From the NCBI RefSeq assembly GCF_014534645.1, contig NZ_JACVQF010000180.1, positions 1 to 54,707 of the forward strand: 54,707 bases of DNA. Direction: 5' to 3'. Positions within the stretch are counted from its first letter, which is position 1. The number at the start of each line of letters is the position of its first letter. Below the pieces are notes generated by a model. That model was not told where the DNA came from. It searched no databases and saw nothing but the letters and a program-made list of their open reading frames with translations. Shown piece by piece: positions 42,607 to 50,394 of this stretch. Source of the DNA: Streptomyces griseicoloratus. GTDB taxonomy: Bacteria > Actinomycetota > Actinomycetes > Streptomycetales > Streptomycetaceae. The position numbers were made by a program, and so were the translations under genes.

Positions 42607-42957
42607 TCAGGCGGAGCCGGAGCCGGAACTGCCCGCCGATTGGCTGGCCGCGCGGCGGTACTCGGCGTTGATGCGCTGCGCTTCCTCAAGCTGGTCCTCG
42701 AGGATGACGATGCGGCACGCGGCCTCGATCGGGGTCCCCTTGTCGACGAGCTCGCGGGCGCGCGCGGCGATCCGCAGCTGGTAGCGGGAGTACCGGCGAT
42801 GTCCTCCCTCCGAGCGGAGCGGAGTGATCAGACGAGCCTCACCGATGGCTCGGAGGAAGGCCGGGGTGGTGCCGAGCATCTCGGCGGCCCGGCCCATCGT
42901 GTACGCGGGGTAGTCGTCGTCGTCCAGTCGATCATTCAGAGGGTTGTCCGATGTCAT
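42607..42957 (-). CDS. Small MerR-type regulator, paralogue of the one at 15.2 kb
   Basis: 116 residues with the MerR HTH YTMGRAAEMLGTTPAFLRAIGEARLI and SEGGHRRYSRYQL, then a dimerisation helix and a Ser/Gly-rich tail; no effector domain. The two MerR proteins share the RLDDD-YPAYTMGRAAE lead-in and most of the HTH. GAGGTGAC lies just before ATG 42957, and a large hairpin (42983-43014) precedes it. The neighbours here are decayed mobile DNA and a cold-shock cluster. The target is unknown. Confidence 0.88.
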   Translation of the reverse strand: MTSDNPLNDRLDDDDYPAYTMGRAAEMLGTTPAFLRAIGEARLITPLRSEGGHRRYSRYQLRIAARARELVDKGTPIEAACRIVILEDQLEEAQRINAEYRRAASQSAGSSGSGSA

Positions 42958-42982
42958 GTCACCTCGCTGTGTAACGCGTCGA

Positions 42983-43014
42983 GGGGCCCTGGCGCCGTAC
43001 GGCACCAGGGCCCC
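42983..43014 (-). promoter_or_regulatory. Near-perfect 32-nt hairpin in the leader of the second merR-like gene
   Basis: GGGGCCCTGG and GCCGTACGGC and CCAGGGCCCC form an almost complete palindrome with a single mismatched pair. It lies 26 bp before the start codon, upstream of the ribosome binding site. Its GGGGCCC core recurs in the hairpins of the cold-shock genes. Elsewhere, 43015-43499 holds no supported gene. Confidence 0.55.
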
Positions 43015-43359
43015 GAAGGAAATTGAACACCATCTGTCGGCCCTACTGCTGTGCCGACCTTCTGTTTTCCGCTACCCGGCCCGGCAGGGCGGAGCGGGGG
43101 ATCGCAGCTGCGTGACCGGGGACCACCATCCAATCCGGGGTCTTGCGGTACCCGGGCCGAGTGGCTCTCGGGCCGGGCGATCCTGATGGCGTCTGCTCCT
43201 CCGTTCCTCTCGATCCAGCCACTGAGTAAACCTGTACTGCTGTTGGCAGCTCCTCGACGTGTGAGCCGCCCAGTGCGGCTCTCAGCCCCGTCACCGTTCT
43301 GGGAACACTCTGGCTTCGAGGCTTGAGAGCCACACTGACCTGCGTACTTCTATTCAGCC

Positions 43360-43384
43360 ACCCGCCAGTTCGTGTCTGGCGGGT
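43360..43384. terminator. Isolated 9-bp hairpin
   Basis: ACCCGCCAG and CTGGCGGGT pair perfectly around a 7-nt loop (TTCGTGT). It lies between genes on the minus strand, downstream of 43500-43736, so it may terminate that unit. Confidence 0.5.
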
Positions 43385-43499
43385 CTCGTTCGACCGGTGT
43401 CTACGAGAAGAAGCGTACCCATGCCAGTAACGAAAATCTACTCCAGCAAGAGGAGATTTCACTCTTCTGGAGGAGGAAGAACCCTGCGGCGATCGGCCC

Positions 43500-43736
43500 T
43501 CAGCGGTTGGCGAAGGCGCGGAGGTCCTGAAGGACTCGGACCGTCTGGGCCCGTTCTCGGACGTCTTCGCCCGCGCTCCGCGAGGGAACCGGCCCGGTCG
43601 CGGCGAGGGGCCCACGCATCTGCACTTTCATCTCGCCCGGATCCTGCAGGGCAGCCTCGGGATCCCGGAGACGGGCGGCATGTACCGAGTTGCGATCAAG
43701 GACGTCAGCGCATGGACCGTAGGAGATCTCATCCAC
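43500..43736 (-). CDS. Small hypothetical protein, last gene of the cold-shock cluster
   Basis: 78 residues from GTG 43736, reading DEISYGPCADVLDRNSVHAARLRDPEAALQDPGEMKVQMRG. Hydrophilic, no membrane or known domain. The frame has low-complexity sequence upstream (inside the 43806 palindrome), so I took the first downstream GTG; there is no strong ribosome binding site. It follows three small and large genes on the same strand. Confidence 0.5.
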   Translation of the reverse strand: MDEISYGPCADVLDRNSVHAARLRDPEAALQDPGEMKVQMRGPLAATGPVPSRSAGEDVRERAQTVRVLQDLRAFANR

Positions 43737-43805
43737 TTCGACCGGTGAGACGCTTTCTCCGCCCGGTTGCCCGGCCGGCGGTTTCCGAGCGGACGGAGAC
43801 ACAGC

Positions 43806-43845
43806 GGTGGGGGCCCTGCCGACGCGCGTCGGCAGGGCCCCCACC
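43806..43845. terminator. Perfect 40-nt palindrome
   Basis: GGTGGGGGCCCTGCCGACGC is followed directly by its exact reverse complement, giving a 20-bp stem with no unpaired loop on paper. It starts 26 nt beyond the stop of the 43872-44192 gene, so a terminator for the cluster is the simplest reading. A protein-binding site is an alternative. Confidence 0.75.
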
Positions 43846-43871
43846 GGGATTCTGAGGTCGCCCGCCCGTCC

Positions 43872-44192
43872 TCACACGGCCATGGGACCGGTGCCGCCGA
43901 GCAGTGCGGACGCGGTTTGGACGGCAGTCGGTCCACCCACGGCCACGGGCGCGCCCTCGGGGCGGTCGTGGCAGGTGAAGCCGAGACGCGTCATGGCCCG
44001 CACGACTTCACCGGCGGTGAAGTCACGGGGGTCCTGTCGTGTGATGACCTGGCCCACCTGCTTGACCGGGTAGCGGCGGCGGCCGATGGTCACGGACGCA
44101 CCCGTGACGAGCTCGGGCCTGACGCCCTTCATGGAGGCCAGCACCCCGTTCCTGGTCAGGTCGAACGGGTACCGGGCGATGACACAGCGCAT
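43872..44192 (-). CDS. Small hypothetical protein in the cold-shock cluster
   Basis: 106 residues, MRCVIARYPFDLTRNGVLASMKGVRPELVTGASVTIGRRRYPVKQVGQVIT, with a beta-rich N-terminal half and a helical part (AGEVVRAMTRLGFTCHD). No known domain. ATG 44192 follows a GAGG-type ribosome binding site. It lies 61 bp from the next gene, on the same strand as the DEAD-box helicase, and is probably expressed with it. Confidence 0.75.
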   Translation of the reverse strand: MRCVIARYPFDLTRNGVLASMKGVRPELVTGASVTIGRRRYPVKQVGQVITRQDPRDFTAGEVVRAMTRLGFTCHDRPEGAPVAVGGPTAVQTASALLGGTGPMAV

Positions 44193-44253
44193 GATGCCTC
44201 ACAGGAGAGAAGTCGTGGGGAGAAGGAGAACGGGCCGCCCGGGGCGGGACGGA

Positions 44254-44586
44254 TCAGCGCGAGAGGGCGAGTACGCCCGGAACCCGGCCGTACTCGCCGA
44301 CGCCGGGCGAGGGCAGTGGTCCGTCGCGGACGTCCCGCAGACGGATCCGGTCCGTGTACGCGGAACTGTTCCGGACAACGGCGAGCCGGACCCGGGTGAC
44401 CAAGCCTGTGCTCTCGTCGTCCCCGTCGCACACGGTCAGGTACTCGACCCGGGCACCCGCCATGACGGCCAGAGCCACCTCGACGGTCATGTCGTCACAT
44501 ACCCGAGGGCCGTGCCCTTCGATCTCCTCGACCGCGGTCACGGGAGCGGGGTCCGGCATACGGTACTGCGTCCGCGCTGGCGTCAC
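44254..44586 (-). CDS. Small CBS-like or regulatory protein in the cold-shock cluster
   Basis: 110 residues. The central block VCDDMTVEVALAVMAGARVEYLTVCDGDDESTGLVTRVRLAVVRNSSAYTDRIRLRDV has the length and rhythm of a single CBS-like motif (strand-helix-strand, then Thr/Asp turn). Whether it binds a ligand is unknown. GTG 44586 has AAGGAG at 6 nt. It is 102 bp downstream of the helicase stop and probably part of the same unit. Confidence 0.7.
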   Translation of the reverse strand: MTPARTQYRMPDPAPVTAVEEIEGHGPRVCDDMTVEVALAVMAGARVEYLTVCDGDDESTGLVTRVRLAVVRNSSAYTDRIRLRDVRDGPLPSPGVGEYGRVPGVLALSR

Positions 44587-44688
44587 GGGTGTCTCCTTCG
44601 GTAGGGGATGGTCGGCTTGGCGGCCCTTGCGGCCCCGGAGACCGCGGCGGCTTTCGGGAGGCCGAGGGACGCCGGGGACTGTGCCGGC

Positions 44689-46179
44689 CTAAGCAGCCGA
44701 GTCCGTCCCGGGCAGGCACTGTGCCCGTCGGCGCGCCCCCGCGCCGACGGGTCGGCCCTGGCCGGTGCGGTTCCTGCGGTCCCGGGACGGTGCAGAGGCG
44801 CGGCGGGTGCGTTCCACGACGGGCGCGGTGATGATCACAGGGACCCCGGAGGGCGCCTGGGCGCCTGTGATGCGGCTCAGCTCCGCCTCGCCCGAGCGGA
44901 CCGGGGTGATGTGCGGGGTGATGCCGGCCGAAGCCATCAGCCGGGTCATGCCGCGGCGCTGGGCGGGAGTCACCAGGGTGACGACGCTGCCGGACTCCCC
45001 GGCGCGGGCCGTACGGCCGCCACGGTGGAGATAGTCCTTGTGGTCGCTGGGCGGATCCACGTTGACGACCAGGTCGACGCTGTCGACGTGGATGCCGCGG
45101 GCCGCGACGTTGGTGGCCACCAGGACGGTGACGTGCCCGTCCTTGAACTGCGCCAGGGTCCGGGTGCGCTGCGGCTGGGACCGGCCACCGTGCAGGGCCG
45201 CGGCGCGGACACCGCTGTTCAGCAGGTGCTTCGTCAGCCGGTCCACGGCGTGCTTGGTGTCCAGGAACATGATGACCCGGCCGTCACGGGCCGCGATCTC
45301 GGTGGTCGTGCGGTGCTTGTCCGCGTCGTGCACGTGGAGTACGTGGTGCTCCATCGTGGTGACGGCACCGGCCGACGGGTCGACGGAGTGAACCACTGGG
45401 TCGGTCAGGTAGCGGCGGACCAGCAGGTCGACGTTGCGGTCCAGGGTGGCCGAGAACAACATCCGCTGGCCCTCGGGCCGCACCTGGTCGAGCAGGGCGG
45501 TGACCTGGGGCATGAAGCCCATGTCTGTCATCTGGTCGGCCTCGTCGAGCACCGTGATGCCGACGTCGACGAGCCGGCAGTCGCCCCGGTCGATGAGGTC
45601 CTTGAGCCGACCGGGCGTCGCGACGACCACCTCCGCGCCGGTACGCAGCGCACCGGCCTGCCTGCCGATGGACACTCCACCGACGACAGTGGCGAGCCGC
45701 AGGCTCACGGAGCGGGCGTAGGGAGCGAGCGCGTCGGTGACCTGCTGGGCCAGCTCACGGGTGGGGACGAGGATCAGCGCCAGTGGCCGGCGCGGCTCGG
45801 CGCGCCGGCCTGCCGTGCGGGCGAGGACCGCCAGGCCGAAGGCGAGGGTCTTGCCCGACCCGGTGCGACCGCGGCCGAGCACGTCGCGGCCGGCCAGGGA
45901 GTTCGGCAGGGTGGCCGCCTGGATCGGGAACGGTACGGTCACGCCTTCGTGGCCGAGCGTGGTCAGCAACGGCGCCGGCATGGCGAGATCGGCGAATGCC
46001 TCGACAGCGGGCAACGCCGGCGTGACCGTCTTCGGCGGCGCGAACTCGCCCCCCACGGGCTGTCGGTTTCCGTGACCGGCGGAGTGGCGCGGAACGCCTG
46101 AGCGGCCCGCGGCGGCGCTTCCTCCGAAGCGGTCGTACGTGCGTTTGGCGCGTGTGCGAGTGGTACGTGTGCGGTTCAT
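44689..46179 (-). CDS. DEAD-box ATP-dependent RNA helicase
   Basis: 496 residues with the full helicase motif set: a Q motif (VPFPIQAATLP), motif I GRTGSGKT, PTRELA, TPGR, DEAD, SAT, then in the second domain ARGIHVDSVDLVVN and HRGGRTARAG. It unwinds RNA duplexes, in ribosome assembly or mRNA turnover at low temperature. The C-terminus is basic (ERTRRASAPSRDRRNRTGQGRPV), suiting RNA binding. GAGGAAGG precedes ATG 46179. It lies 180 bp downstream of a cold-shock gene on the same strand. Confidence 0.95.
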   Translation of the reverse strand: MNRTRTTRTRAKRTYDRFGGSAAAGRSGVPRHSAGHGNRQPVGGEFAPPKTVTPALPAVEAFADLAMPAPLLTTLGHEGVTVPFPIQAATLPNSLAGRDVLGRGRTGSGKTLAFGLAVLARTAGRRAEPRRPLALILVPTRELAQQVTDALAPYARSVSLRLATVVGGVSIGRQAGALRTGAEVVVATPGRLKDLIDRGDCRLVDVGITVLDEADQMTDMGFMPQVTALLDQVRPEGQRMLFSATLDRNVDLLVRRYLTDPVVHSVDPSAGAVTTMEHHVLHVHDADKHRTTTEIAARDGRVIMFLDTKHAVDRLTKHLLNSGVRAAALHGGRSQPQRTRTLAQFKDGHVTVLVATNVAARGIHVDSVDLVVNVDPPSDHKDYLHRGGRTARAGESGSVVTLVTPAQRRGMTRLMASAGITPHITPVRSGEAELSRITGAQAPSGVPVIITAPVVERTRRASAPSRDRRNRTGQGRPVGAGARRRAQCLPGTDSAA

Positions 46180-46300
46180 GCGGAACCTTCCTCGATGCGG
46201 GCACGTATCAAGGAATTTCCGCAGCAGAATGAGCGGCGCAGAGAATCGCGAGAACGGGCCGAAAAATGCCGGGGAAAATCACCCTGGGAGTGAAGCCGGC

Positions 46301-46330
46301 TGGGGCCCGCACCCCAAGGTGCGGGCCCCA
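46301..46330 (-). terminator. Terminator after the second cold-shock gene
   Basis: TGGGGCCCGCACC and GGTGCGGGCCCCA form a 13-bp stem around CCAA, starting 30 nt after the stop. It resembles the terminator of the other cold-shock gene almost base for base. Confidence 0.85.
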
Positions 46331-46359
46331 GCTGCGAAATATGCGTCAGTGCCGGTGCG

Positions 46360-46563
46360 TCAGGCGGGAACGATGTTCTCGGCCGTCGGGCCCTTCTGGC
46401 CCTGTGCGATGTCGAACGACACCTTCTGGCCTTCCAGCAGCTCGCGGAAGCCCTGGGTGGCGATGTTCGAGTAGTGGGCGAAGACGTCGGCGCCGCCGCC
46501 GTCCTGCTCGATGAAGCCGAAGCCCTTTTCCGCGTTGAACCACTTCACGGTGCCAGTAGCCAC
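46360..46563 (-). CDS. Cold-shock domain protein (CspA family), second copy
   Basis: 67 residues, a single cold-shock domain with [20 protein letters not shown]. It differs from the first copy at about ten positions. It leads the DEAD-box cluster on the same strand, though a terminator intervenes. GTG 46563 follows GAAGGAG. The promoter and mRNA 5' element at 46650-46682 match those of the other copy. Confidence 0.96.
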   Translation of the reverse strand: MATGTVKWFNAEKGFGFIEQDGGGADVFAHYSNIATQGFRELLEGQKVSFDIAQGQKGPTAENIVPA

Positions 46564-46649
46564 GTTGTTTCTCCTTCGGGGGCGGTGTCAGGAATACGCC
46601 TTGTGCGCATTCCGTGTCGCCGTGATGATCGGCCGTCGGAAAAACCTTC

Positions 46650-46687
46650 TGGCAACCACACCTGCAACTGATGGCGACAGTAGCACG
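46650..46687 (-). promoter_or_regulatory. Cold-shock gene promoter and conserved mRNA 5'-end element, copy 2
   Basis: On the minus strand CCGTGC precedes the -10 box TACTGT (46682-46677). After 6 nt comes the 21-nt block (46670-46650) starting CAGTTGCAG and ending TGTGGTTGCCA, matching copy 1 at 20 of 21 positions. The block lies 86 nt before the start codon. The rest of 46688-47425 holds no supported gene; frames there have no start signals or known domains. Confidence 0.65.
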
Positions 46688-47425
46688 GTGCGATCGGCCT
46701 TGCACGGTCGATAATTCCGTTCCGCCGGGCGGTCGAGGAATACTCGCCGTACCCCGCACCTATTTCTTGTTTCACGGGAACAGATATTGCTCTCCGCGGG
46801 CGCGGCCTCCCTGCCGTGCACTTCCGCCCGCAGTCCTGTGACCTCGCTCGACGGGACATGTGCCGCTGCCACCGTCGTCAGCGGATGGCACAACGGCGAA
46901 CGCGCCCGAGACCCCCCTACCGCAATAAAGGTCACATCTCCCGGGAGTGACGTGCGAGGACGAGGCGAGGCGCGTGTTCGCGGCGTCGGCGAGGCAGGCA
47001 CGGACGTGTCGTCCGGCCCGCGCCCTCGCTCCAGCCCTCGTCGAGCCGCAGCCGTCCGTCCTGTGCCCGGGATGACCGCAAGCTTCTCCTCACGCCAAAG
47101 CTCCAGGTCACCGGCCCGCCACTCGAGTTGCCATGACCTGGGGGCACACCGACCATGTAAGAGTGTTCCGCGTCGAGCACCATGGGCCTCCGGGCCGCGG
47201 TGTGCTTCGGAAGGGGCGCTGCCGCGTAAGCGCGCAGGCTTCTGGCCCGTGTTCGACGCCGGCCGGGGCCGGAGGGCGGCAATTCTCGCGCCACGGCCCC
47301 GTCCGGCTTTCTGCCGTGCGCAGCCGGACGCAGGAGGCCCCTGGTCCCACGGCGGCATCACCGAGCAGCCCGTAGGCACCCCGGGAAGTCGCGCGGGACG
47401 GGCGAACACGGAGAAGGCCGAAAAC

Positions 47426-48067
47426 ATGGCGAAACTGGACATCGCAAACACCAACCGCGCGGTCGTGGAGCTGCTGGAGATCACGGAAAATCCGCGGCAC
47501 CGGTTCATGCTCCAGGCGTACTACCGCCATCGTTACCTGGAGATCGCCGGGCGCTACGAGGAGATTTTCGCGCCCGGCATGATGGTGGAGGATCCCGTCT
47601 ACCATTTCCACGCCCTCGGCATCAGCACCCGTCTGGAGGGGCAGGACGCGATCAAGAACCTGTACCGGACCTGGTCCGAGACGGGCGAGTGCGTGATGTA
47701 CACCGACGACGAGGAAGTCGCCGTCAGTGACCACATGATCGCCTCAAAGATGACCGGCTACCAGTTCAAGCCGGGCCACGTTCTGGCGGCTGCCGGAATC
47801 GACGTCGACGACCACGACGCGATGTACATCTACAAGGCCTCCGAGGAGATGGTCTGGCCCTACGACGACCGCTGCCGGCTCGTCGGCGAGGACGTCTGGG
47901 AGGTCGACCCCGATCGAGCCGAGATCATCAAGCTCGACCCCGCGGACGTCATCACCCCGCAGGAAGCCCGCCAGATCCTCGATCCCTTCATCAGGCCGCT
48001 GCCGGCGTTCGACGAGACGGCCATGCGTCCCGCCCGCCCTCAGCGTTCCCGGATCGTCGCAGGCTGA
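47426..48067 (+). CDS. NTF2-like (SnoaL-type) protein
   Basis: 213 residues. The fold pattern is an NTF2/SnoaL cone: helices (HRFMLQAYYRHRYLEIAGRYEEIFA), then strands with DPVYHFH, EGQDAIKNLYRTW and VAVSDHMIASKMTGYQF. Proteins of this kind are hydroxylases, cyclases or binding proteins; no cofactor motif fixes which. ATG 47426 follows GAGAAGG. It lies 175 bp upstream of the DUF1254 gene on the same strand. Confidence 0.75.
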   Translation: MAKLDIANTNRAVVELLEITENPRHRFMLQAYYRHRYLEIAGRYEEIFAPGMMVEDPVYHFHALGISTRLEGQDAIKNLYRTWSETGECVMYTDDEEVAVSDHMIASKMTGYQFKPGHVLAAAGIDVDDHDAMYIYKASEEMVWPYDDRCRLVGEDVWEVDPDRAEIIKLDPADVITPQEARQILDPFIRPLPAFDETAMRPARPQRSRIVAG

Positions 48068-48242
48068 CGCCCCGGCGCCTCGCCCGGCAGGAGGCGCACA
48101 GTCCGCGGCGCCGGCCGGGTCACCCCCGAAGCAGCGAACCGTCACCGGCTCCACACGGCCGGCGGCGTCCGTCCTCGTGCCCGCCCACCGGACGAACGCC
48201 GGTGGCGCCGTCCCGCACGGACAGACACCTGGAGACAGCACC

Positions 48243-49745
48243 ATGCCCTTCGTAGCCGAGCGTCGCGCATTCGCCCCCATGAACGCTCCCGAGCGCCATC
48301 GGTCCGGCGGGAGAGACCCCGCACGCCGGACCGCACGCCACGGAGCGACATCCGGCGCAGTGCTCGCCGCCGCGGCCACGCTCGTGCTGGCCATGTTCAC
48401 GCCCGCCTCCGCGGGAGCGGCGCCCGCTCGGGGCGACCTCACCGACGACGCGGCGCAGGCGTATGTCTACGGCTACCCGCTGGTGCTGATGAAGGCCACC
48501 GAGCAGTCGTCGACCAACGTCACCGCGCCGGACGCCCAAAGCATGCGGGCGCCGATCAACCAGTTCGCGAAGGCGGCCGACGTCCCGGGCCCCGATGCGA
48601 AGTCCGTGGTCTCCCCCAACGTGGACACGCTGTACACGCCCGCCTGGCTCGACCTGTCGAAGGAGCCGGTCGTGCTGCACGTGCCGGACACCGCGGGCCG
48701 GTACTACCTGATGCCGATCCTCAGCGCCTGGACCAACGTGATCGACTCAGTGGGCAAGCGCACGACCGGCACACAGGCGGGCGACTACGCCATCACCGGA
48801 CCGAACTGGCACGGCAGCCTGCCGTCCGGAGTGAAGCAGATCAAGTCCCCCACCGACACCGCGGGGATCCTCGGCCGCACCCAGCTCAACGGCCCCTCGG
48901 ACCTGCCCGCGGTGCGCTCCCTCGTGAGCAAGTACGACGTCCGCCCGCTGAGCGCCTACGGCGACAAGTCCTACAAGCCGCCGCAGGGCCACGTCGACGA
49001 GAACGTCCCCGGCACCCCGCCCAAGAACCTCGTGCAGCAGATGGACGCGCAGACGTTCTACTCACGCCTGGCCGACGCGATGGCGGACAACCCTCCGGAC
49101 GCCGCCGACGCGCCCATGGTCGCCAAACTCGCCCGGCTGGGCATCCACCCCGGCAAGGCGTTCGACCTCGATTCCGTCCCCGCCGACACCGCCAACGCCC
49201 TGCGGCAGTCCGTGCCCCAGGGCCAGAAGCAGATCCAGGCAGCCGTCGCGCACCTCGGCAAGGACGTCAACGGCTGGCGAGTCGCCACCGACCTCGGCAC
49301 CTACGGCACGAACTACACCCTGCGCGCCGCCACCAACTGGCAAGGACTCGGCGCCAACCTCCCCCAGGACGCCGTCTACCCGATCAACTTCACCGACAGC
49401 ACCGGCCGCAAGCTCACCGGCGACGACAAATACACCCTCCACTTCCCAGCCGGCAAAACCCCGCCCACGAACGCCTTCTGGTCCGTGACGATGTACAACC
49501 CCGACGGCTTCCTCGTACCGAACCCGATCGACCGCTATGCGGTGGGACACACCGCCAAGCCCACCGCCAACCCCGACGGCTCGGTGGACCTGTACCTCCA
49601 ACACGACGCCCCCGCCCCGGACAAGAAGGCCAACTGGCTCCCCGCCCCTTCCGGCCAGTTCAACGTCATCCTGCGCATGTACTGGCCACAGCAGAGCGTG
49701 ATCAACGGCACCTGGATGCCGCCCGCCCTCACCAGGACCCCATAG
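48243..49745 (+). CDS. Exported DUF1254/DUF1214-domain protein
   Basis: 500 residues. A long signal peptide (about 1-60, with RRTARHG and an Ala/Leu core) is followed by DUF1254 (about 70-215, AYVYGYPLVLMKATEQ, SPNVDTLYTPAWLDLSKEPVVLHVPDTAGRYYLMP) and DUF1214 (about 380-490, TLHFPAGKTPPTNAFWSVTMYNPDGFLVPNPIDRYAVG). The family is widespread and of unknown function, sometimes beside transporters. GGAGAC precedes ATG 48243. Confidence 0.88.
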   Translation: MPFVAERRAFAPMNAPERHRSGGRDPARRTARHGATSGAVLAAAATLVLAMFTPASAGAAPARGDLTDDAAQAYVYGYPLVLMKATEQSSTNVTAPDAQSMRAPINQFAKAADVPGPDAKSVVSPNVDTLYTPAWLDLSKEPVVLHVPDTAGRYYLMPILSAWTNVIDSVGKRTTGTQAGDYAITGPNWHGSLPSGVKQIKSPTDTAGILGRTQLNGPSDLPAVRSLVSKYDVRPLSAYGDKSYKPPQGHVDENVPGTPPKNLVQQMDAQTFYSRLADAMADNPPDAADAPMVAKLARLGIHPGKAFDLDSVPADTANALRQSVPQGQKQIQAAVAHLGKDVNGWRVATDLGTYGTNYTLRAATNWQGLGANLPQDAVYPINFTDSTGRKLTGDDKYTLHFPAGKTPPTNAFWSVTMYNPDGFLVPNPIDRYAVGHTAKPTANPDGSVDLYLQHDAPAPDKKANWLPAPSGQFNVILRMYWPQQSVINGTWMPPALTRTP

Positions 49746-49820
49746 CCTCCACCCCGTCCCGGGGACCGGCACAACCGCGCGCCCGCCGCCGGACACGAGC
49801 GATGGGACGTGGACGACGAA

Positions 49821-49849
49821 GAAGGCCCAGGTCTCTGACCTGGGCCTTC
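49821..49849. terminator. Strong bidirectional hairpin
   Basis: GAAGGCCCAGGTC-TCT-GACCTGGGCCTTC forms a perfect 13-bp stem with a 3-nt loop, 75 bp after the DUF1254 stop. It sits just beyond the 3' end of the tRNA-Gly fragment on the minus strand, where a tRNA terminator would be. Confidence 0.8.
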
Positions 49850-49853
49850 GCAC

Positions 49854-49899
49854 TGGAGCGGGTGACGAGAATCGAACTCGCGCTCTCAGCTTGGGAAGC
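49854..49899 (-). other. 3' fragment of tRNA-Gly(CCC), likely attachment-site scar
   Basis: On the minus strand the sequence reads from the anticodon stem-loop (GC-TTCCCAA-GC, anticodon CCC) through the variable and T arm (GAGTTCGATTCTC) to an acceptor strand CACCCGC-TCCA. The 5' half of the tRNA is absent, so this is not a working gene. Integrative elements of actinobacteria insert at tRNA 3' ends and leave such duplicates. The stretch 49900-50394 contains no supported gene; a tail of an integrase-like frame may end here (uncertain). Confidence 0.7.
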
Positions 49900-50394
49900 T
49901 CGGGTCTTTGACGGGTGATCTGAGGGCTGACCAGCGGCGGATCTGCTAGCGGAGCTGGACCGGTCGGCAGATGCTTCCCGCCATTCCCCGTGGTTCCCCG
50001 CACGACCTGGCACGAGTCTGGCACGGCGCTTCGTCTCCGGTCTTGGCCCTACAGGGCAAGCACAGCAGAGCTGCAGCGCATAGTGGCCGCGTGCAGGGGG
50101 ATCCTTGATCTAGCGCTGCTGTCGGCGCTGTGGATGTACCTGTTGCCGGCCGCACGGTGGCGGTGGCTGGAGCACCCGGGGTGTACAGCCGGTAGTTGGG
50201 CTCGCGAGCGATTGCATCGATCAGGTTTCGCGATCCCTAGTCCCGACCGGAGCCCGATCACGGATCTCGGCGCTCGGAGAGTGTCGGGACGAGGGACCAG
50301 GCCCTGGCCAGACTTCTTAGCCGGAAGCCAACGCAGGCCCCCAGCGACATGGCTACGCTTGGCCAACAGGCAGTCCAGCTAGGGGGAGAGACAG

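Noticed and set aside
43043-43615. 190-codon minus-strand frame between the second merR gene and the cold-shock cluster
   Set aside because: Ser/Arg/Pro-rich composition, no ribosome binding site and no recognisable domain; the region carries only a hairpin.
46787-47425. Extended N-terminus of the NTF2-like protein
   Set aside because: The extra 213 codons are Ser/Arg-rich without conserved structure, and a good start with GAGAAGG exists at 47426.
49854-49930. A functional tRNA-Gly gene
   Set aside because: Only the anticodon arm onwards is present; the D-arm and 5' acceptor strand do not follow, so it is a fragment.
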